Shown here piece after piece: positions 32,264 through 41,733 of a stretch of DNA of 43,866 nucleotides. The notes below the pieces were generated by a model, which was not told where the DNA came from, did not search any database, and was given only the letters and a program-made list of their open reading frames with translations. The position numbers and the translations under genes are program-made. The stretch comes from DASTBU01 sp035711845 (GTDB taxonomy: Bacteria > Acidobacteriota > Vicinamibacteria > Vicinamibacterales > 2-12-FULL-66-21). The stretch lies in contig DASTBU010000136.1 in the NCBI GenBank assembly GCA_035711845.1, positions 1-43,866 of the forward strand, given 5' to 3'. How positions within the stretch are numbered: the stretch's first letter is position 1; each line of letters opens with the position of its first letter.

Positions 32264-33229
32264 TTACAACCATCCTCTCCGCCTGAAGAACACGAGCATG
32301 ACGGCCGAGATCGACAGCATCGCCGCGAACAGGGCCCAGAAGAACGTGGGCTCCCGAACCCCGAACAGGGGCAGCGTCACGTTCATTCCATACAGGCTCG
32401 TAATGAACGTGAGTGGCATGAACACGGTGGAAATGACCGTCAGCACCTTCATGACCGAGTTCAGCTGGTTCGACACGGCTGACAAGTGTGCGTCGAGCAG
32501 GCTGGTGACACGGTCCTGCAGGAAGGTGGCCTCCTCGCTCAACCGAACGAGATGGTCGTAGACGTCCCGGTAGCGGTACGACAGCGATTCGGAGATGAAC
32601 GGGAATTCGCGGCGGGCCAGTCGCCCGACCACGTCGCGCTGCGGCTGGACCACACGGCGCAGCGACGCGACGTCGCGCTTGAAATCGAGGATGCGGCGTG
32701 CGAGGTGCTGTTTGGTCCCCGCGAAGACGTCCTTCTCCAGCTCGTCGAGACGATCGTCGAGCTTGTCCACTTCGGGCCGATAGTTGTCCACCATCGCGTC
32801 GATGATCCGGTGCATCAACGCGGCCGGCCCCTCCCCCAGCAGCCGGCTGTCGCGCGGGCAGAGCTCGTTGATCTTTCCTATCGAACGCGAGATGCCGGGG
32901 TGCACCGTGACGAGATACCGGGTACCGAGAAAGAAGTCGACGTCCTGCGTGCGGAAGTAGTGCTGCCTGGCCCGGAAGTCGATGCCGTGCAGGACCACGT
33001 AGAGGTGGTCGCCGTACGACTCGACCTTGGGATGCTGAATCTCCGCAATGGCGTCCTCGATCGCCAGTTCGTGAAAATGAAACGTGTCCGACAGGATCCG
33101 CGCCTCCTCCGCGGTCGGCTGGCTGAGGTCCACCCACACCGATGTATTGTCCCCGGCGGCGAGCCAGGCGGGGTCCAGCTGCTCCACGCGCTGGGTGGAC
33201 CCATTCTGGTGGAGGTAGATGCTGATCAA
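32264..33229 (-). CDS. corA: CorA-type divalent cation transporter
   Basis: 321 aa. Large cytoplasmic N-terminal domain (DLSQPTAEEARILSDTFHFH, EDAIAEIQHPKVESYGDHLY) and two C-terminal membrane helices with the signature YGMN at 280-283 between them. Transports Mg2+ or Co2+ (Ni2+). Start is TTG at 33229, overlapping the ppdK stop as TTGA, so translation is likely coupled to ppdK; no ATG exists nearby. The C-terminus ends RRRGWL rather than the KKWL-type of well-known members. Confidence 0.93.
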   Translation of the reverse strand: MISIYLHQNGSTQRVEQLDPAWLAAGDNTSVWVDLSQPTAEEARILSDTFHFHELAIEDAIAEIQHPKVESYGDHLYVVLHGIDFRARQHYFRTQDVDFFLGTRYLVTVHPGISRSIGKINELCPRDSRLLGEGPAALMHRIIDAMVDNYRPEVDKLDDRLDELEKDVFAGTKQHLARRILDFKRDVASLRRVVQPQRDVVGRLARREFPFISESLSYRYRDVYDHLVRLSEEATFLQDRVTSLLDAHLSAVSNQLNSVMKVLTVISTVFMPLTFITSLYGMNVTLPLFGVREPTFFWALFAAMLSISAVMLVFFRRRGWL

Positions 33230-36036
33230 TCTCCGACCTTCACCTGCAGCGCCGCCTGTGCCGCGGCCAGCCGGGCGACGGGAATACGGTAGGGCGAGGC
33301 GCTGACGTAATCGAGCCCGACCTGCTCGAAGAAGTGAATCGACGAAGGATCACCACCATGCTCGCCGCAGATCCCGAGCTTCAGGTCGGGCCTGGCCGCC
33401 CGTCCCTTCTCCACGCCCATCGCCACGAGCGGGCCCACCCCGATGGTGTCAATGGTCGCAAAGGGATCCTTGTCGAGGATCTTCTTGTCCTGATAGGCCC
33501 CGAGGAACTTCCCGATGTCGTCCCGCGAGAAGCCGTAGGTCAGCTGCGTCAGGTCGTTGGTGCCGAATGAGAAGAACTCCGCCTCGGCGGCAATTTCGTC
33601 GGCCGTTATCGCTCCGCGCGGCACCTCGATCATCGTGCCGACCAGGTATTTGATCCTGATCCCCTGCTCCTTCATCACCTCGGAGGCGGCATTGTGCACG
33701 ACGATCTTCTGATCGCGCAGCTCCTTCACGTGACCCACGAGGGGGATCATGATCTCCGGCACCACCTTCGTGCCTTCCTTCGCAAGCTGACAGGCCGCCT
33801 CGATGATCGCCCGCGTCTGCATCTCGGTGATTTCGGGGTAGGTGATCCCGAGCCGCACACCGCGGTGGCCGAGCATCGGATTGAACTCGTGCAGCTGCTC
33901 CACGCGCCTGAGGAGCGCGCGCTTCTCCTCCAGCGCGCCAGCCTTGCCGCCTGCCGCTTCCATCCTCGCGATCTCGACCATGAGATCCTCTCGTTTGGGA
34001 AGGAACTCGTGCAGCGGCGGATCGATGGTCCGGATCGTCACCGGAGAGCCATGCATGCCCTTGAACACGCCGTAGAAATCTGCGCGCTGCAGCGGCAGCA
34101 GTTCGTTGAGCGCCTTCCGGCGTTCCGTTTCGTTGTCGGCCAGGATCATGCGCTGCACGATGGGGATGCGCCCCTCGCCGAAGAACATGTGTTCGGTGCG
34201 GCACAGCCCGATGCCCCGCGCGCCGAATGCATAGGCAGTCTCGGCCTGATCGGGCTGATCGGCGTTCGCCCGGATGCCGAGGCGGCGGAACTTGTCGGCC
34301 CAGGAGAGCAGGCGCTCGAACCGCTGGTACACGTCCGACTCGGCCGGCTTCATCTCACCGGCAACGACCTGAAGGATCTCGCTGGGCGTGGTCGGCACCT
34401 GCCCGAACTTGACCTCGCCGGTCAACCCGTCGAACGAGAGGAAGTCCCCCTCTTTCAGGGTCTTGCCTCCGACGGTGACCGCGCGCTCCGATTCCGAGAT
34501 CTCGAGCGCGCCGGCGCCGACGACGGAGGGTTTGCCCATCTGGCGGCCGACCACGGCGGCGTGCGACGTCATGCCGCCGGTCGCCGTCAGGATGCCCTGC
34601 GCCACGAACATGCCGTGGATGTCGTCGGGCACCGTTTCCTTCCGCACGAGAATGACCTTCATCCCCTGCCTCGACCACTCCACCGCGTGGTCGGCCGTGA
34701 AGACCACCTGTCCCGAAGCGGCGCCGGGGGACGCGGGCAGCCCCCGGGTCGCCGTGGGAAGCGCCTTCCACGCCTTGGGCTCGAAGACAGGGGCCAGCAA
34801 CTGCGAAACCGATTCCGGATCGACCTGCAGTACCGCCTCCTTCGGGGTGATGAGCTTCTCGGCGACGAGGTCGGTCGCGATCATGACCGCCGCGTAGCCG
34901 GTACGCTTTCCGTTGCGCGTCTGCAGCATGAAGAGGCGGTCGTCCTGGATCGTGAACTCGAAGTCCTGCACATCCTTGTAGTGCTTCTCCAGGCGGCTCG
35001 TGATCTGCCGCAACTCGTGGAACGCACGCGGCATGACATTCTTGAGCTGGCTGATCGGCTGCGGCGTCCGGATTCCGGCAACCACGTCCTCACCCTGCGC
35101 ATTGACGAGGAACTCGCCGTAGAACTCCTTGGCGCCGGTCGCAGGGTTCCGCGTGAAGCCCACGCCGGTTGCCGACCGATCCCCGGTGTTGCCGAACACC
35201 ATCGTCTGGACGTTGACGGCAGTCCCGATCGAGTCGGGAATGTCGTAGATGCGGCGGTACTCGATCGCCCTGGCATTGTTCCACGATCTGAACACGGCGT
35301 CGCGGGCGCCGCGCAGCTGAGCGAGCGGATCCTGCGGGAACACCTTGCGAATCTTCGATCGAACGACGCCCTTGTAACGCTCCACGACCTCGCGCAGCGC
35401 CGCCTCGTCGAGGTCCGTATCGAGGTGCGCCCCGTGCGACTCCTTGACGTCCTCGAATGCCCTCTCGAACACGTCCTTCGGAATCTCGAGGACCACGTTC
35501 CCGTACATCTGAATGAAGCGCCTGTAGCTGTCGTACGCGAACCGTCCGTTGCCCGTCCGCCGCTTCAAGCCCTCGACCGTGGCGTCGTTCAAGCCGAGGT
35601 TGAGGATCGTGTCCATCATGCCCGGCATGGAGAACTTCGCGCCCGAGCGCACCGACACGAGCAGCGGATTGTTCTCGTCGCCCAGCCGCGCGCCGGCAGC
35701 CTTCTCGAGCTTGCGGAGGTTCTCGTTCATCTGCGCGTCGACAACGAGCGGAACCTTCCGGCCCTCCTTGTAGTACAGCGTGCAGGCCTCGGTCGAGATC
35801 GTGAACCCCGGGGGCACCGGCAATCCGGCGTTGGTCATCTCGGCAAGGCCCGAACCCTTGCCCCCGAGCAGATCCTTCATGTTGCGGTTGCCGTCCGCCT
35901 TGCCGCTTCCGAAAAAGTACACGTACTTCCGCCGCCCGCCGGCCGCCTTCGTCACGCGAGCCGTCTTTTTCGCCGAGGCAACCGTGCGCTTCGGCGCCGC
36001 CTTCGACCCTGCCTTCCGTGCCGCCTTCTTTGCCAT
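33226..36036 (-). CDS. ppdK: Pyruvate, phosphate dikinase with lysine-rich N-terminal tail
   Basis: Interconverts pyruvate, ATP and Pi with PEP, AMP and PPi. The phosphohistidine is in GGMTSHAAVVGRQMGKPS (near residue 490); nucleotide domain GGKGSGLAEMTNAGLPVPPG; PEP domain with GICGEHGGDPSSI near residue 888. 936 aa against about 870-890 usual. The extra N-terminal ~37 residues hold 14 Lys/Arg and no acidic residue (AKKAARKAGSKAAPKRTVAS and on). ATG at 36036 is 9 bp after glyS. It probably belongs to a run glyQ-glyS-ppdK-corA. Confidence 0.97.
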   Translation of the reverse strand: MAKKAARKAGSKAAPKRTVASAKKTARVTKAAGGRRKYVYFFGSGKADGNRNMKDLLGGKGSGLAEMTNAGLPVPPGFTISTEACTLYYKEGRKVPLVVDAQMNENLRKLEKAAGARLGDENNPLLVSVRSGAKFSMPGMMDTILNLGLNDATVEGLKRRTGNGRFAYDSYRRFIQMYGNVVLEIPKDVFERAFEDVKESHGAHLDTDLDEAALREVVERYKGVVRSKIRKVFPQDPLAQLRGARDAVFRSWNNARAIEYRRIYDIPDSIGTAVNVQTMVFGNTGDRSATGVGFTRNPATGAKEFYGEFLVNAQGEDVVAGIRTPQPISQLKNVMPRAFHELRQITSRLEKHYKDVQDFEFTIQDDRLFMLQTRNGKRTGYAAVMIATDLVAEKLITPKEAVLQVDPESVSQLLAPVFEPKAWKALPTATRGLPASPGAASGQVVFTADHAVEWSRQGMKVILVRKETVPDDIHGMFVAQGILTATGGMTSHAAVVGRQMGKPSVVGAGALEISESERAVTVGGKTLKEGDFLSFDGLTGEVKFGQVPTTPSEILQVVAGEMKPAESDVYQRFERLLSWADKFRRLGIRANADQPDQAETAYAFGARGIGLCRTEHMFFGEGRIPIVQRMILADNETERRKALNELLPLQRADFYGVFKGMHGSPVTIRTIDPPLHEFLPKREDLMVEIARMEAAGGKAGALEEKRALLRRVEQLHEFNPMLGHRGVRLGITYPEITEMQTRAIIEAACQLAKEGTKVVPEIMIPLVGHVKELRDQKIVVHNAASEVMKEQGIRIKYLVGTMIEVPRGAITADEIAAEAEFFSFGTNDLTQLTYGFSRDDIGKFLGAYQDKKILDKDPFATIDTIGVGPLVAMGVEKGRAARPDLKLGICGEHGGDPSSIHFFEQVGLDYVSASPYRIPVARLAAAQAALQVKVGD

Positions 36037-36045
36037 TTCGTCCGC

Positions 36046-38235
36046 CTACTCCGTTTGAGGAACGATTTCCGAGATGTCCGCGAGCTCCAGGATGAGATCG
36101 CGCAGTTCCGCCGTCAACGTCAGGCGCGCGGTTCGAAGCCGCTCATCGTCGGCCATGACGAAGACGTGCGTGAAAAATGCGTCCACGACGGACCGCAGCC
36201 CGGAGATTTCCGTGAACGCCGTCCGATAGTCCCCTCCGCGCTGCGCCTCGGCCACGCGTGGCCGACGCGCATCGAGCTCGGCGAGCAACGCAAGCTCGGC
36301 CTGATCCGTGAGCGCCGAACGCTCCAGCGTCCCGCGAACGGCCAGCCCGCGGGCGATGTTCTTCACACGCTTGAACAGCACGGCGAGCGCCTGGAAATCC
36401 TCCGACGAGCGCATGGCCTGCAGCGCCGTCGCGACGCGGAGCGCGCGAAGAGGGCTCACGTCGCTCGAGGAGGCCGCCGCCCGCGCCACCTCGCTCGGCA
36501 TACCGCGCTGCTCCAGCGCATAGCGCACGCGGTCGAGCGCGAACGCGACGGCGGCATCGCTGTCCCAGTCACCTGCTGCGTCCAACTGCGCCGCCGCTCG
36601 ATTCAACAGCGTCCCGACGCCGACCTCGCGGTCGATGCCGGCCAGTTCCGGGAGATCCATCAGCACCCGCGCGATGCCATGCATCTGACGACGGAGTCCG
36701 AACGGATCCCGGGATCCGGTGGGCCGTTCGCCGGCCCGGGTCAGGCCGGCTACGGTGTCGAGCTTGTCGGCAAGCGACACGGCGGCCCAGGCCACCGCGG
36801 CCTCGCCGAGCTGCGCTCGTGCCGGGGGGGCGTCCGCTTCGACGCTGATCGGCAGGTAGTGGTGATAGATCGCCTTCCAGACCTCGGCCGGCTGCCCTTC
36901 CTCGCGGGCATAGATACCGCCCATCCGGCCCTGCAGCTCCGGGAACTCGAACACCATGTCGCTCGTCAGGTCCGCCTTGCACAGCCGGCCTGCCGTGGCA
37001 GCGTGTCCGGCCTCCCGCGGGCGCCCGAACACATCGTCGGCCATCCATCGGGCGAGCTGCTCGATCCGCTCTGCCTTGTCGCGATAGCTGCCGAGCTTCT
37101 TGTGGAAGAGGACGGTGTGCAGCCGCCCCAGCCGCGACTGGAGCGAGACCTTCCGATCGGATTCCCAGAAGAACTTCGCGTCGCGAAGACGGGCCGTCAC
37201 CACGCGCTCGGCGTTCTTGCCGATCACCCGCTCGTCCTGCGGCTGCGTGTTGACGACCGCCAGGAAGGCCTCCTTCAAATCGCCACGCTCGTCCACGACC
37301 GGGAAGAAATGCTGGTGGTGCACGAGCGTCGTCGTCAGGATCTCTTCGGGAAGCGTCAGGAACGCGCGATCGAAGAACCCTGCGACGACCGAAGGGTACT
37401 CCACGAGATCGGCCACTTCCTCGATGAGTGCCGCGTGTTCCTTGAGCAGCACCCGGCCGCCCAGCCGTCGCGCGTGTATCTCGAGATCCCGCGCGATGCG
37501 GTCGCGCCGATCCGCGTGCTCGAGCACGACGAAATGTTCGGCCAGCCTGGCCTGGTACTCCTCGAAGCTGCGGACCTTGATCGAGCGGCCGGCGCGCCCG
37601 CTCGTTGCCAGAAAACGATGCCCGTAGGTCAGCGCCGCGGACTCGACATCCTGGACCTGCGGGCTGCTGGCGTGCGGGGTCCGGCCGATCCTGAACGGCA
37701 CCACGCGGCCGCCGTACAGAAACAGCAGCCATCGAATGGGTCGGCCGAACAAGAGCTCGCCCCGGCCATCCTCGAGCTGCGCGTCCCAGTGCATCTGCTT
37801 CGGAAACGTGAGGTCCCGCAGAACGGCAGTGAGGATCGACGGCAGCGTGTCCACCGCGCTGCGGCCGCGGTGACGCTTCTCGACGGCCAGGTACTCACCC
37901 TTCTGCGTGCGTACCCGGCTCAGGCCCTCGAACGACACGCCATGCTTCCTGGCAAAGCCGAGCGCCGCGGGGGTGGGCTGCCCGTCGGCGCCGGTCGCGG
38001 CGGACACGGGCGGTCCGGTGATCGTCTCGTCGAGATCCTCCTGCCGCTCCGCGATGCGCGCGATCCGTGCGGTGAGGCGGCGCGGTGTGCTGAAGGTCTC
38101 GATCGGAGCGCCCGGCGCGATGCGATGCTCGATCATCCGCGCCTCGACGCGCTCGGCCAGCCGACGCGTCACGTCGGGCATCCAGGATGCGGGGAGCTCC
38201 TCGACGCCAATTTCGATGAGGAGCTCACGATCCAT
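36046..38235 (-). CDS. glyS: Glycyl-tRNA synthetase beta subunit
   Basis: 729 aa; works with GlyQ as an alpha2beta2 enzyme. Family motifs: LLIEIGVEELPASWMPDVT at the N-terminus, FSTPRRLTARI, SFEGLSRVRTQKGEYLAVEK, RPIRWLLFLYG, EYPSVV-type VEYPSVVAGFF, LVHHQHFFPV, and SDMVFEFPELQGRMGGIYA. ATG at 38235 overlaps the end of glyQ by 11 bp; the frame's upstream codons lie inside glyQ. Confidence 0.97.
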   Translation of the reverse strand: MDRELLIEIGVEELPASWMPDVTRRLAERVEARMIEHRIAPGAPIETFSTPRRLTARIARIAERQEDLDETITGPPVSAATGADGQPTPAALGFARKHGVSFEGLSRVRTQKGEYLAVEKRHRGRSAVDTLPSILTAVLRDLTFPKQMHWDAQLEDGRGELLFGRPIRWLLFLYGGRVVPFRIGRTPHASSPQVQDVESAALTYGHRFLATSGRAGRSIKVRSFEEYQARLAEHFVVLEHADRRDRIARDLEIHARRLGGRVLLKEHAALIEEVADLVEYPSVVAGFFDRAFLTLPEEILTTTLVHHQHFFPVVDERGDLKEAFLAVVNTQPQDERVIGKNAERVVTARLRDAKFFWESDRKVSLQSRLGRLHTVLFHKKLGSYRDKAERIEQLARWMADDVFGRPREAGHAATAGRLCKADLTSDMVFEFPELQGRMGGIYAREEGQPAEVWKAIYHHYLPISVEADAPPARAQLGEAAVAWAAVSLADKLDTVAGLTRAGERPTGSRDPFGLRRQMHGIARVLMDLPELAGIDREVGVGTLLNRAAAQLDAAGDWDSDAAVAFALDRVRYALEQRGMPSEVARAAASSSDVSPLRALRVATALQAMRSSEDFQALAVLFKRVKNIARGLAVRGTLERSALTDQAELALLAELDARRPRVAEAQRGGDYRTAFTEISGLRSVVDAFFTHVFVMADDERLRTARLTLTAELRDLILELADISEIVPQTE

Positions 38236-39103
38236 CCGTCTCGTTCCCTTCCCCGACCCACTTCTTCGCAATGGCGACCGCCATCTGCCGCACGCGGAGG
38301 ATGTACGCGGTGCGCTCGGTCACTCCGATGCCGCCGCTTGCGTCGAGCAGGTTGAACATGTGCGAGCACTTGAGGCAGTAGTCGAGCGCCGGCAGCACCA
38401 GACCGGATCGCAGCAGCGTTCCGGCAAGCGTGTAGTACTGATCGAACATCGTTCGATGAAGCGCGTGCAGCTCCGCGGCCGGCATGTCCACCTGGCCGAA
38501 CGCGTACTTCGACTGCTCCACTTCGTCGCGATGGCGTACATCCCCATATTTCACACCCGGCGCCCACTCGAGATCGAAGACGTCGGCCACGTCCTGGAGC
38601 GCCATGGCGAATCGCTCGAGTCCATAGGTCAACTCGACGGAGATCGGCGTCAGATCGATGCCACCAGCCTGCTGGAAGTAGGTGAACTGGGTGATTTCCT
38701 GGCCGTCGAAGAGCACCTGCCAGCCGATGCCCCAGGCGCCGAGGGTCGGGGATTCCCAGTTGTCTTCCTCGAATCGCACGTCGTGCGCGCGCAAATCGAT
38801 CCCGCACGCCTCGAGGCTTTGCAGATACAGCGCCTGCACATCGTCGGGCGCCGGCTTCAGAACGACCTGAAACTGGTGATGTTTGAAGAGCCGGTTGGGA
38901 TTCTCACCAAAGCGGCCGTCAGCGGGCCGGCGCGATGGCTGGACGTACGCCACGCTCCAGTGGGCAGGGCCGAGGACGCGGAGAAACGTCTCGGGGTGCA
39001 TCGTCCCGGCGCCCAACTCGATGTCGAGAGGCTGCTGAATCAAACAGCCGCGTGAGCCCCAGAACTCCGACAGCTTGAACACCAGTTGTTGCAGCGTGAC
39101 CAT
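38225..39103 (-). CDS. glyQ: Glycyl-tRNA synthetase alpha subunit
   Basis: 292 aa catalytic subunit of the bacterial-type heterotetrameric enzyme. Highly conserved patterns: EFWGSRGCLIQQPLDIELGA, AYVQPSRRPADGRFGENPNR, HHQFQVVLKP, RFEEDNWESPTLGAWGIGW and YCLKCSHMFNLLDA. ATG at 39103 follows the recO stop by 8 bp, so recO-glyQ-glyS form one operon. Confidence 0.98.
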   Translation of the reverse strand: MVTLQQLVFKLSEFWGSRGCLIQQPLDIELGAGTMHPETFLRVLGPAHWSVAYVQPSRRPADGRFGENPNRLFKHHQFQVVLKPAPDDVQALYLQSLEACGIDLRAHDVRFEEDNWESPTLGAWGIGWQVLFDGQEITQFTYFQQAGGIDLTPISVELTYGLERFAMALQDVADVFDLEWAPGVKYGDVRHRDEVEQSKYAFGQVDMPAAELHALHRTMFDQYYTLAGTLLRSGLVLPALDYCLKCSHMFNLLDASGGIGVTERTAYILRVRQMAVAIAKKWVGEGNETDGS

Positions 39104-39111
39104 TCGCGAGA

Positions 39112-39864
39112 TTATCGGGCCTGGCGCATTTCACGGAGGACCCGGGCTGATTTGAGCTCCTTTTCGAGGTGCAGGCTGATCAACCGCCGGTGCGCGGTTT
39201 CGAGCTCCTGCGACGCGCCGGAGGTCAGCGGCATGCGGCCGAGCTGCTCGGGCCCCAGCCGCCCGGCGGCCAGCAGGAACCCCACGGCTTCGGGCGACAG
39301 CCTGCTGCCGCTGGTGCCAGGCGCACACGAGCCGCAGACGAACACGTGCTCGCGCGGTGGCATCACGACCCCGGCGCGGCGGTCGAACAACGTGCCGCAG
39401 GCACTGCACGCCAGACCGGGATAGACGCCCTGCAGCCGGAGCAGCCAGTACTCGAAGTAGCGCGCCAGGGGTTCGACCGCTCCCCCGGCAGCAACCGCGC
39501 CGAGCATCGAGGCGCCGAGCCTGAACAACCGTTCGTCGGCGTGCGCTTCGGGCGCCCACTCGTCGATCAACTCGGCGAAATATCCCACGTGTCCGAGCGC
39601 CTCTGCCGTGGCCGCCGACAGCGGCGACTGTACGGGCTCGACGTAGTTCAACCGCACGAGATCACGCTGCTCGCGCTCGTAATAGGCGACGCCCGCGCGC
39701 GTCATGGGCTCGAGCGCGCCGATGTACCTCGACCGCGGCCTCCGCGCCCCCTTGGCAACACCCCGCTTCTTCCCCCGATCCCGGGTCAGAAAGACGACTA
39801 TCCGATCGGCTTCACCCAGCTTGTATGTGCGGAGAATCAGCGCGTCGGCGGTGTAGACGGGCAT
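39112..39864 (-). CDS. recO: DNA repair protein RecO
   Basis: 250 aa. N-terminal OB fold (YTADALILRTYKLGEADRIV, FLTRDRGKKRGVAKGARRP) and a C-terminal helical domain with a four-cysteine zinc site (CSAC near residue 153 and CGSC near 177). It loads RecA onto SSB-coated DNA with RecR. ATG at 39864 was chosen: the longer open frame upstream runs through heptamer repeats and is not protein-like. The array ends 5 bp before the ATG. Confidence 0.95.
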   Translation of the reverse strand: MPVYTADALILRTYKLGEADRIVVFLTRDRGKKRGVAKGARRPRSRYIGALEPMTRAGVAYYEREQRDLVRLNYVEPVQSPLSAATAEALGHVGYFAELIDEWAPEAHADERLFRLGASMLGAVAAGGAVEPLARYFEYWLLRLQGVYPGLACSACGTLFDRRAGVVMPPREHVFVCGSCAPGTSGSRLSPEAVGFLLAAGRLGPEQLGRMPLTSGASQELETAHRRLISLHLEKELKSARVLREMRQAR

Positions 39865-39868
39865 GGGA

Positions 39869-40072
39869 GTGCTGAGTTCTGAATGCTGAATGCTGAATGC
39901 TGAATGCTGAATGCCAAAAATGCCAACTGCTGCCGAATCGCTCGCCCTTTGCTGAACGTCATTACACCCCACATTCAGCACTCAGCATTCAACATTCAGC
40001 ATTCCCTTGAATCGCTTGCCTCCTGCTGAACGTCATCCCAATTCAGCATTCAGCATTCGACATTCAGCATTC
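39869..40072. repeat. ATGCTGA/CATTCAG heptamer array with two inverted arms
   Basis: First arm 39869-39917: seven in-register heptamers (GTGCTGA, GTTCTGA, four ATGCTGA, ATGCCAA). Then two direct copies of a 64-70 bp block, 39935-40004 and 40009-40072, each starting GAATCGCT and containing GCTGAACGTCAT followed by four to five CATTCAG-type heptamers in reverse complement to the first arm. The whole gap between mgtE and recO is filled. Confidence 0.9.
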
Positions 40073-40075
40073 ATT

Positions 40076-41449
40076 TTACCCCGTCAGCTGCAAGTACCTG
40101 ATGAACAACGTCGCGAGGCCGAGGAACGAGAAAAACCCGAACACGTCGGTCAGCGTCGTGATGAACACGGACGAGGCCAGCGCGGGATCGACCTTCAGCG
40201 CTCTGAGCGACAGGGGGATCAACGTGCCTGCCGTCGCTGCCACGAACATGTTGATGATCATCGCCATCCCGAGGATCACGCCCAGCCACGGATCGCCCTG
40301 CGCGATCCAGACGACGAGTCCACCGATCAACCCGCAGGCGAGGCCGTTGGCCACGCCAACGGCAGCCTCCTTGAACAACGCCTTGCGCGAGTTGCCCCAC
40401 GTGAGCTCGCCGAGCGCAATCCCGCGGACGATGACGGTCAGTGTCTGCGTGGCGGCGTTCCCGCCCATGCCGGCGACGACCGGCATGAAGAACGCCACGG
40501 CCGTGTAGACGGTAATCGTGTTCTGAAACAGGGCGACGACGGAGGCGGCCGCGAAGGCGGTCACGAGGTTGACGAGCAGCCATGGGAGTCGCTTGCGGAA
40601 GGATTCGCGGGCGGGCGTGAACACCCGATCGTCGCTCGACACGCCCGCGAGTCGATAGACGTCCTCGGTCGCCTCGTCCTTGATGACGTCGATGACGTCG
40701 TCCACCGTGATCACGCCGACCAGCTTGTTCTCCTCGTCGACGACGGGGATCGCGAGGAGGTTGTAGGACGCGACCTGTCGCGCGACTTCCTCCTGATCCA
40801 TGTCCGCGCGGACGCTGATCAGATCCGTCGTCATGATCCGCTTCAGGGGCGTGGTCGGCGGGACCAGCAGCAGCCGGCGCAGCGAAACCACCCCTACGAG
40901 GTGTCGCCGCGCATCGATCACATAGAGATAGAACACCATCTCCACGTCGCGCGCACCCTGGACGGCAGTGATCGCTTCCCCGGCCGTGATGTCCTCCGAA
41001 AGTGCGAACACTTTCGGGTTCATGATGCGGCCGGCCGTCTGCTCCTTGTATTCCAGCAGCTCGCCGACGTCGCCGCCTGCCGGCCGTTTCTGGATCAGCT
41101 CCAGGACGGCAGCCGACAGCTCCTTTGGAAGGTAGTCGATGATCGCGGCGGCGTCGTCGGAGGGGAGCTCCTGCGTCAGCTTGACGATGTCTTCGCCGGA
41201 TCGATCGGCGAGGAGCGCCGCGCCCGCTTCGGGGCCGAGCTCGCTCAAGGCCTCCATCGCGAGCCGGCTGTTGCGTTCGACGAGCAGCGAAAACGCCGAA
41301 TGCCGGTCCTTTTCAGGCAGCTCGGAGAAGAGCTGCGCGAGGTCCGCGGGGTGCTGTTTTTGAAGAAGGTTCACCAGGTTGGACGTCGCCCCCATGCGCT
41401 GGAGGCGCTTCACGGAGTCGAGCACGACATCGAGCTTGCGCTGGGTCAT
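40076..41449 (-). CDS. mgtE: MgtE-type magnesium transporter
   Basis: 457 aa from ATG at 41449. N-terminal helical MgtE domain (about 1-130: LLQKQHPADLAQLFSELP, LPSDDAAAIIDYLP), two CBS domains (about 135-255: TAGRIMNPKVFALSEDITAG; LLAIPVVDEENKLVGVITVD with DDVIDVIKDEATED), then five membrane helices with the pore motif PVVAGMGGNAATQTL. A Mg2+-gated channel-like importer. A GTG 21 codons upstream (41512) is possible but ATG gives the normal length. Confidence 0.95.
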   Translation of the reverse strand: MTQRKLDVVLDSVKRLQRMGATSNLVNLLQKQHPADLAQLFSELPEKDRHSAFSLLVERNSRLAMEALSELGPEAGAALLADRSGEDIVKLTQELPSDDAAAIIDYLPKELSAAVLELIQKRPAGGDVGELLEYKEQTAGRIMNPKVFALSEDITAGEAITAVQGARDVEMVFYLYVIDARRHLVGVVSLRRLLLVPPTTPLKRIMTTDLISVRADMDQEEVARQVASYNLLAIPVVDEENKLVGVITVDDVIDVIKDEATEDVYRLAGVSSDDRVFTPARESFRKRLPWLLVNLVTAFAAASVVALFQNTITVYTAVAFFMPVVAGMGGNAATQTLTVIVRGIALGELTWGNSRKALFKEAAVGVANGLACGLIGGLVVWIAQGDPWLGVILGMAMIINMFVAATAGTLIPLSLRALKVDPALASSVFITTLTDVFGFFSFLGLATLFIRYLQLTG

Positions 41450-41675
41450 CGGCGGTCCGAGTCCGGTGAAAGATAACTGTTCAATGTAACACGAAGTTAC
41501 GGACTCAATCACGCGGGAAATCGCATCGATAGGCGCGAATCTGCGCGAATCTTCACGTATGGATATGCGTGGTCCGCAGCGTCCGCCGGCGGCAGTCCAC
41601 GGAAGACCCCGGGCGAGGCCTCGCCAATGCTTCTTGAATGCTGCTTATCGTCTGGCCCACTGGGCACGGCACGGC

Positions 41676-41720
41676 TTGACATACTACTACCGTGGACGTT
41701 ATAATACCGTCACGGTATTA
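41676..41720 (+). promoter_or_regulatory. Consensus promoter with overlapping operator for padR
   Basis: Perfect TTGACA at 41676-41681, 18-bp spacer, perfect TATAAT at 41700-41705. An inverted repeat TAATACCG-TCA-CGGTATTA at 41702-41720 starts inside the -10 and covers the predicted start site (near 41712). This is the right place for an autorepression operator of the PadR protein encoded 14 bp downstream. Confidence 0.8.
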
Positions 41721-41733
41721 CTCAGGATGGAAT

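Noticed and set aside
33694..38355. A 1553-codon open frame on the plus strand across ppdK, glyS and glyQ
   Set aside because: It is antisense to three unmistakable, conserved genes. Its translation is low-complexity and rich in His/Arg/Asp, as expected from the opposite strand of GC-rich genes.
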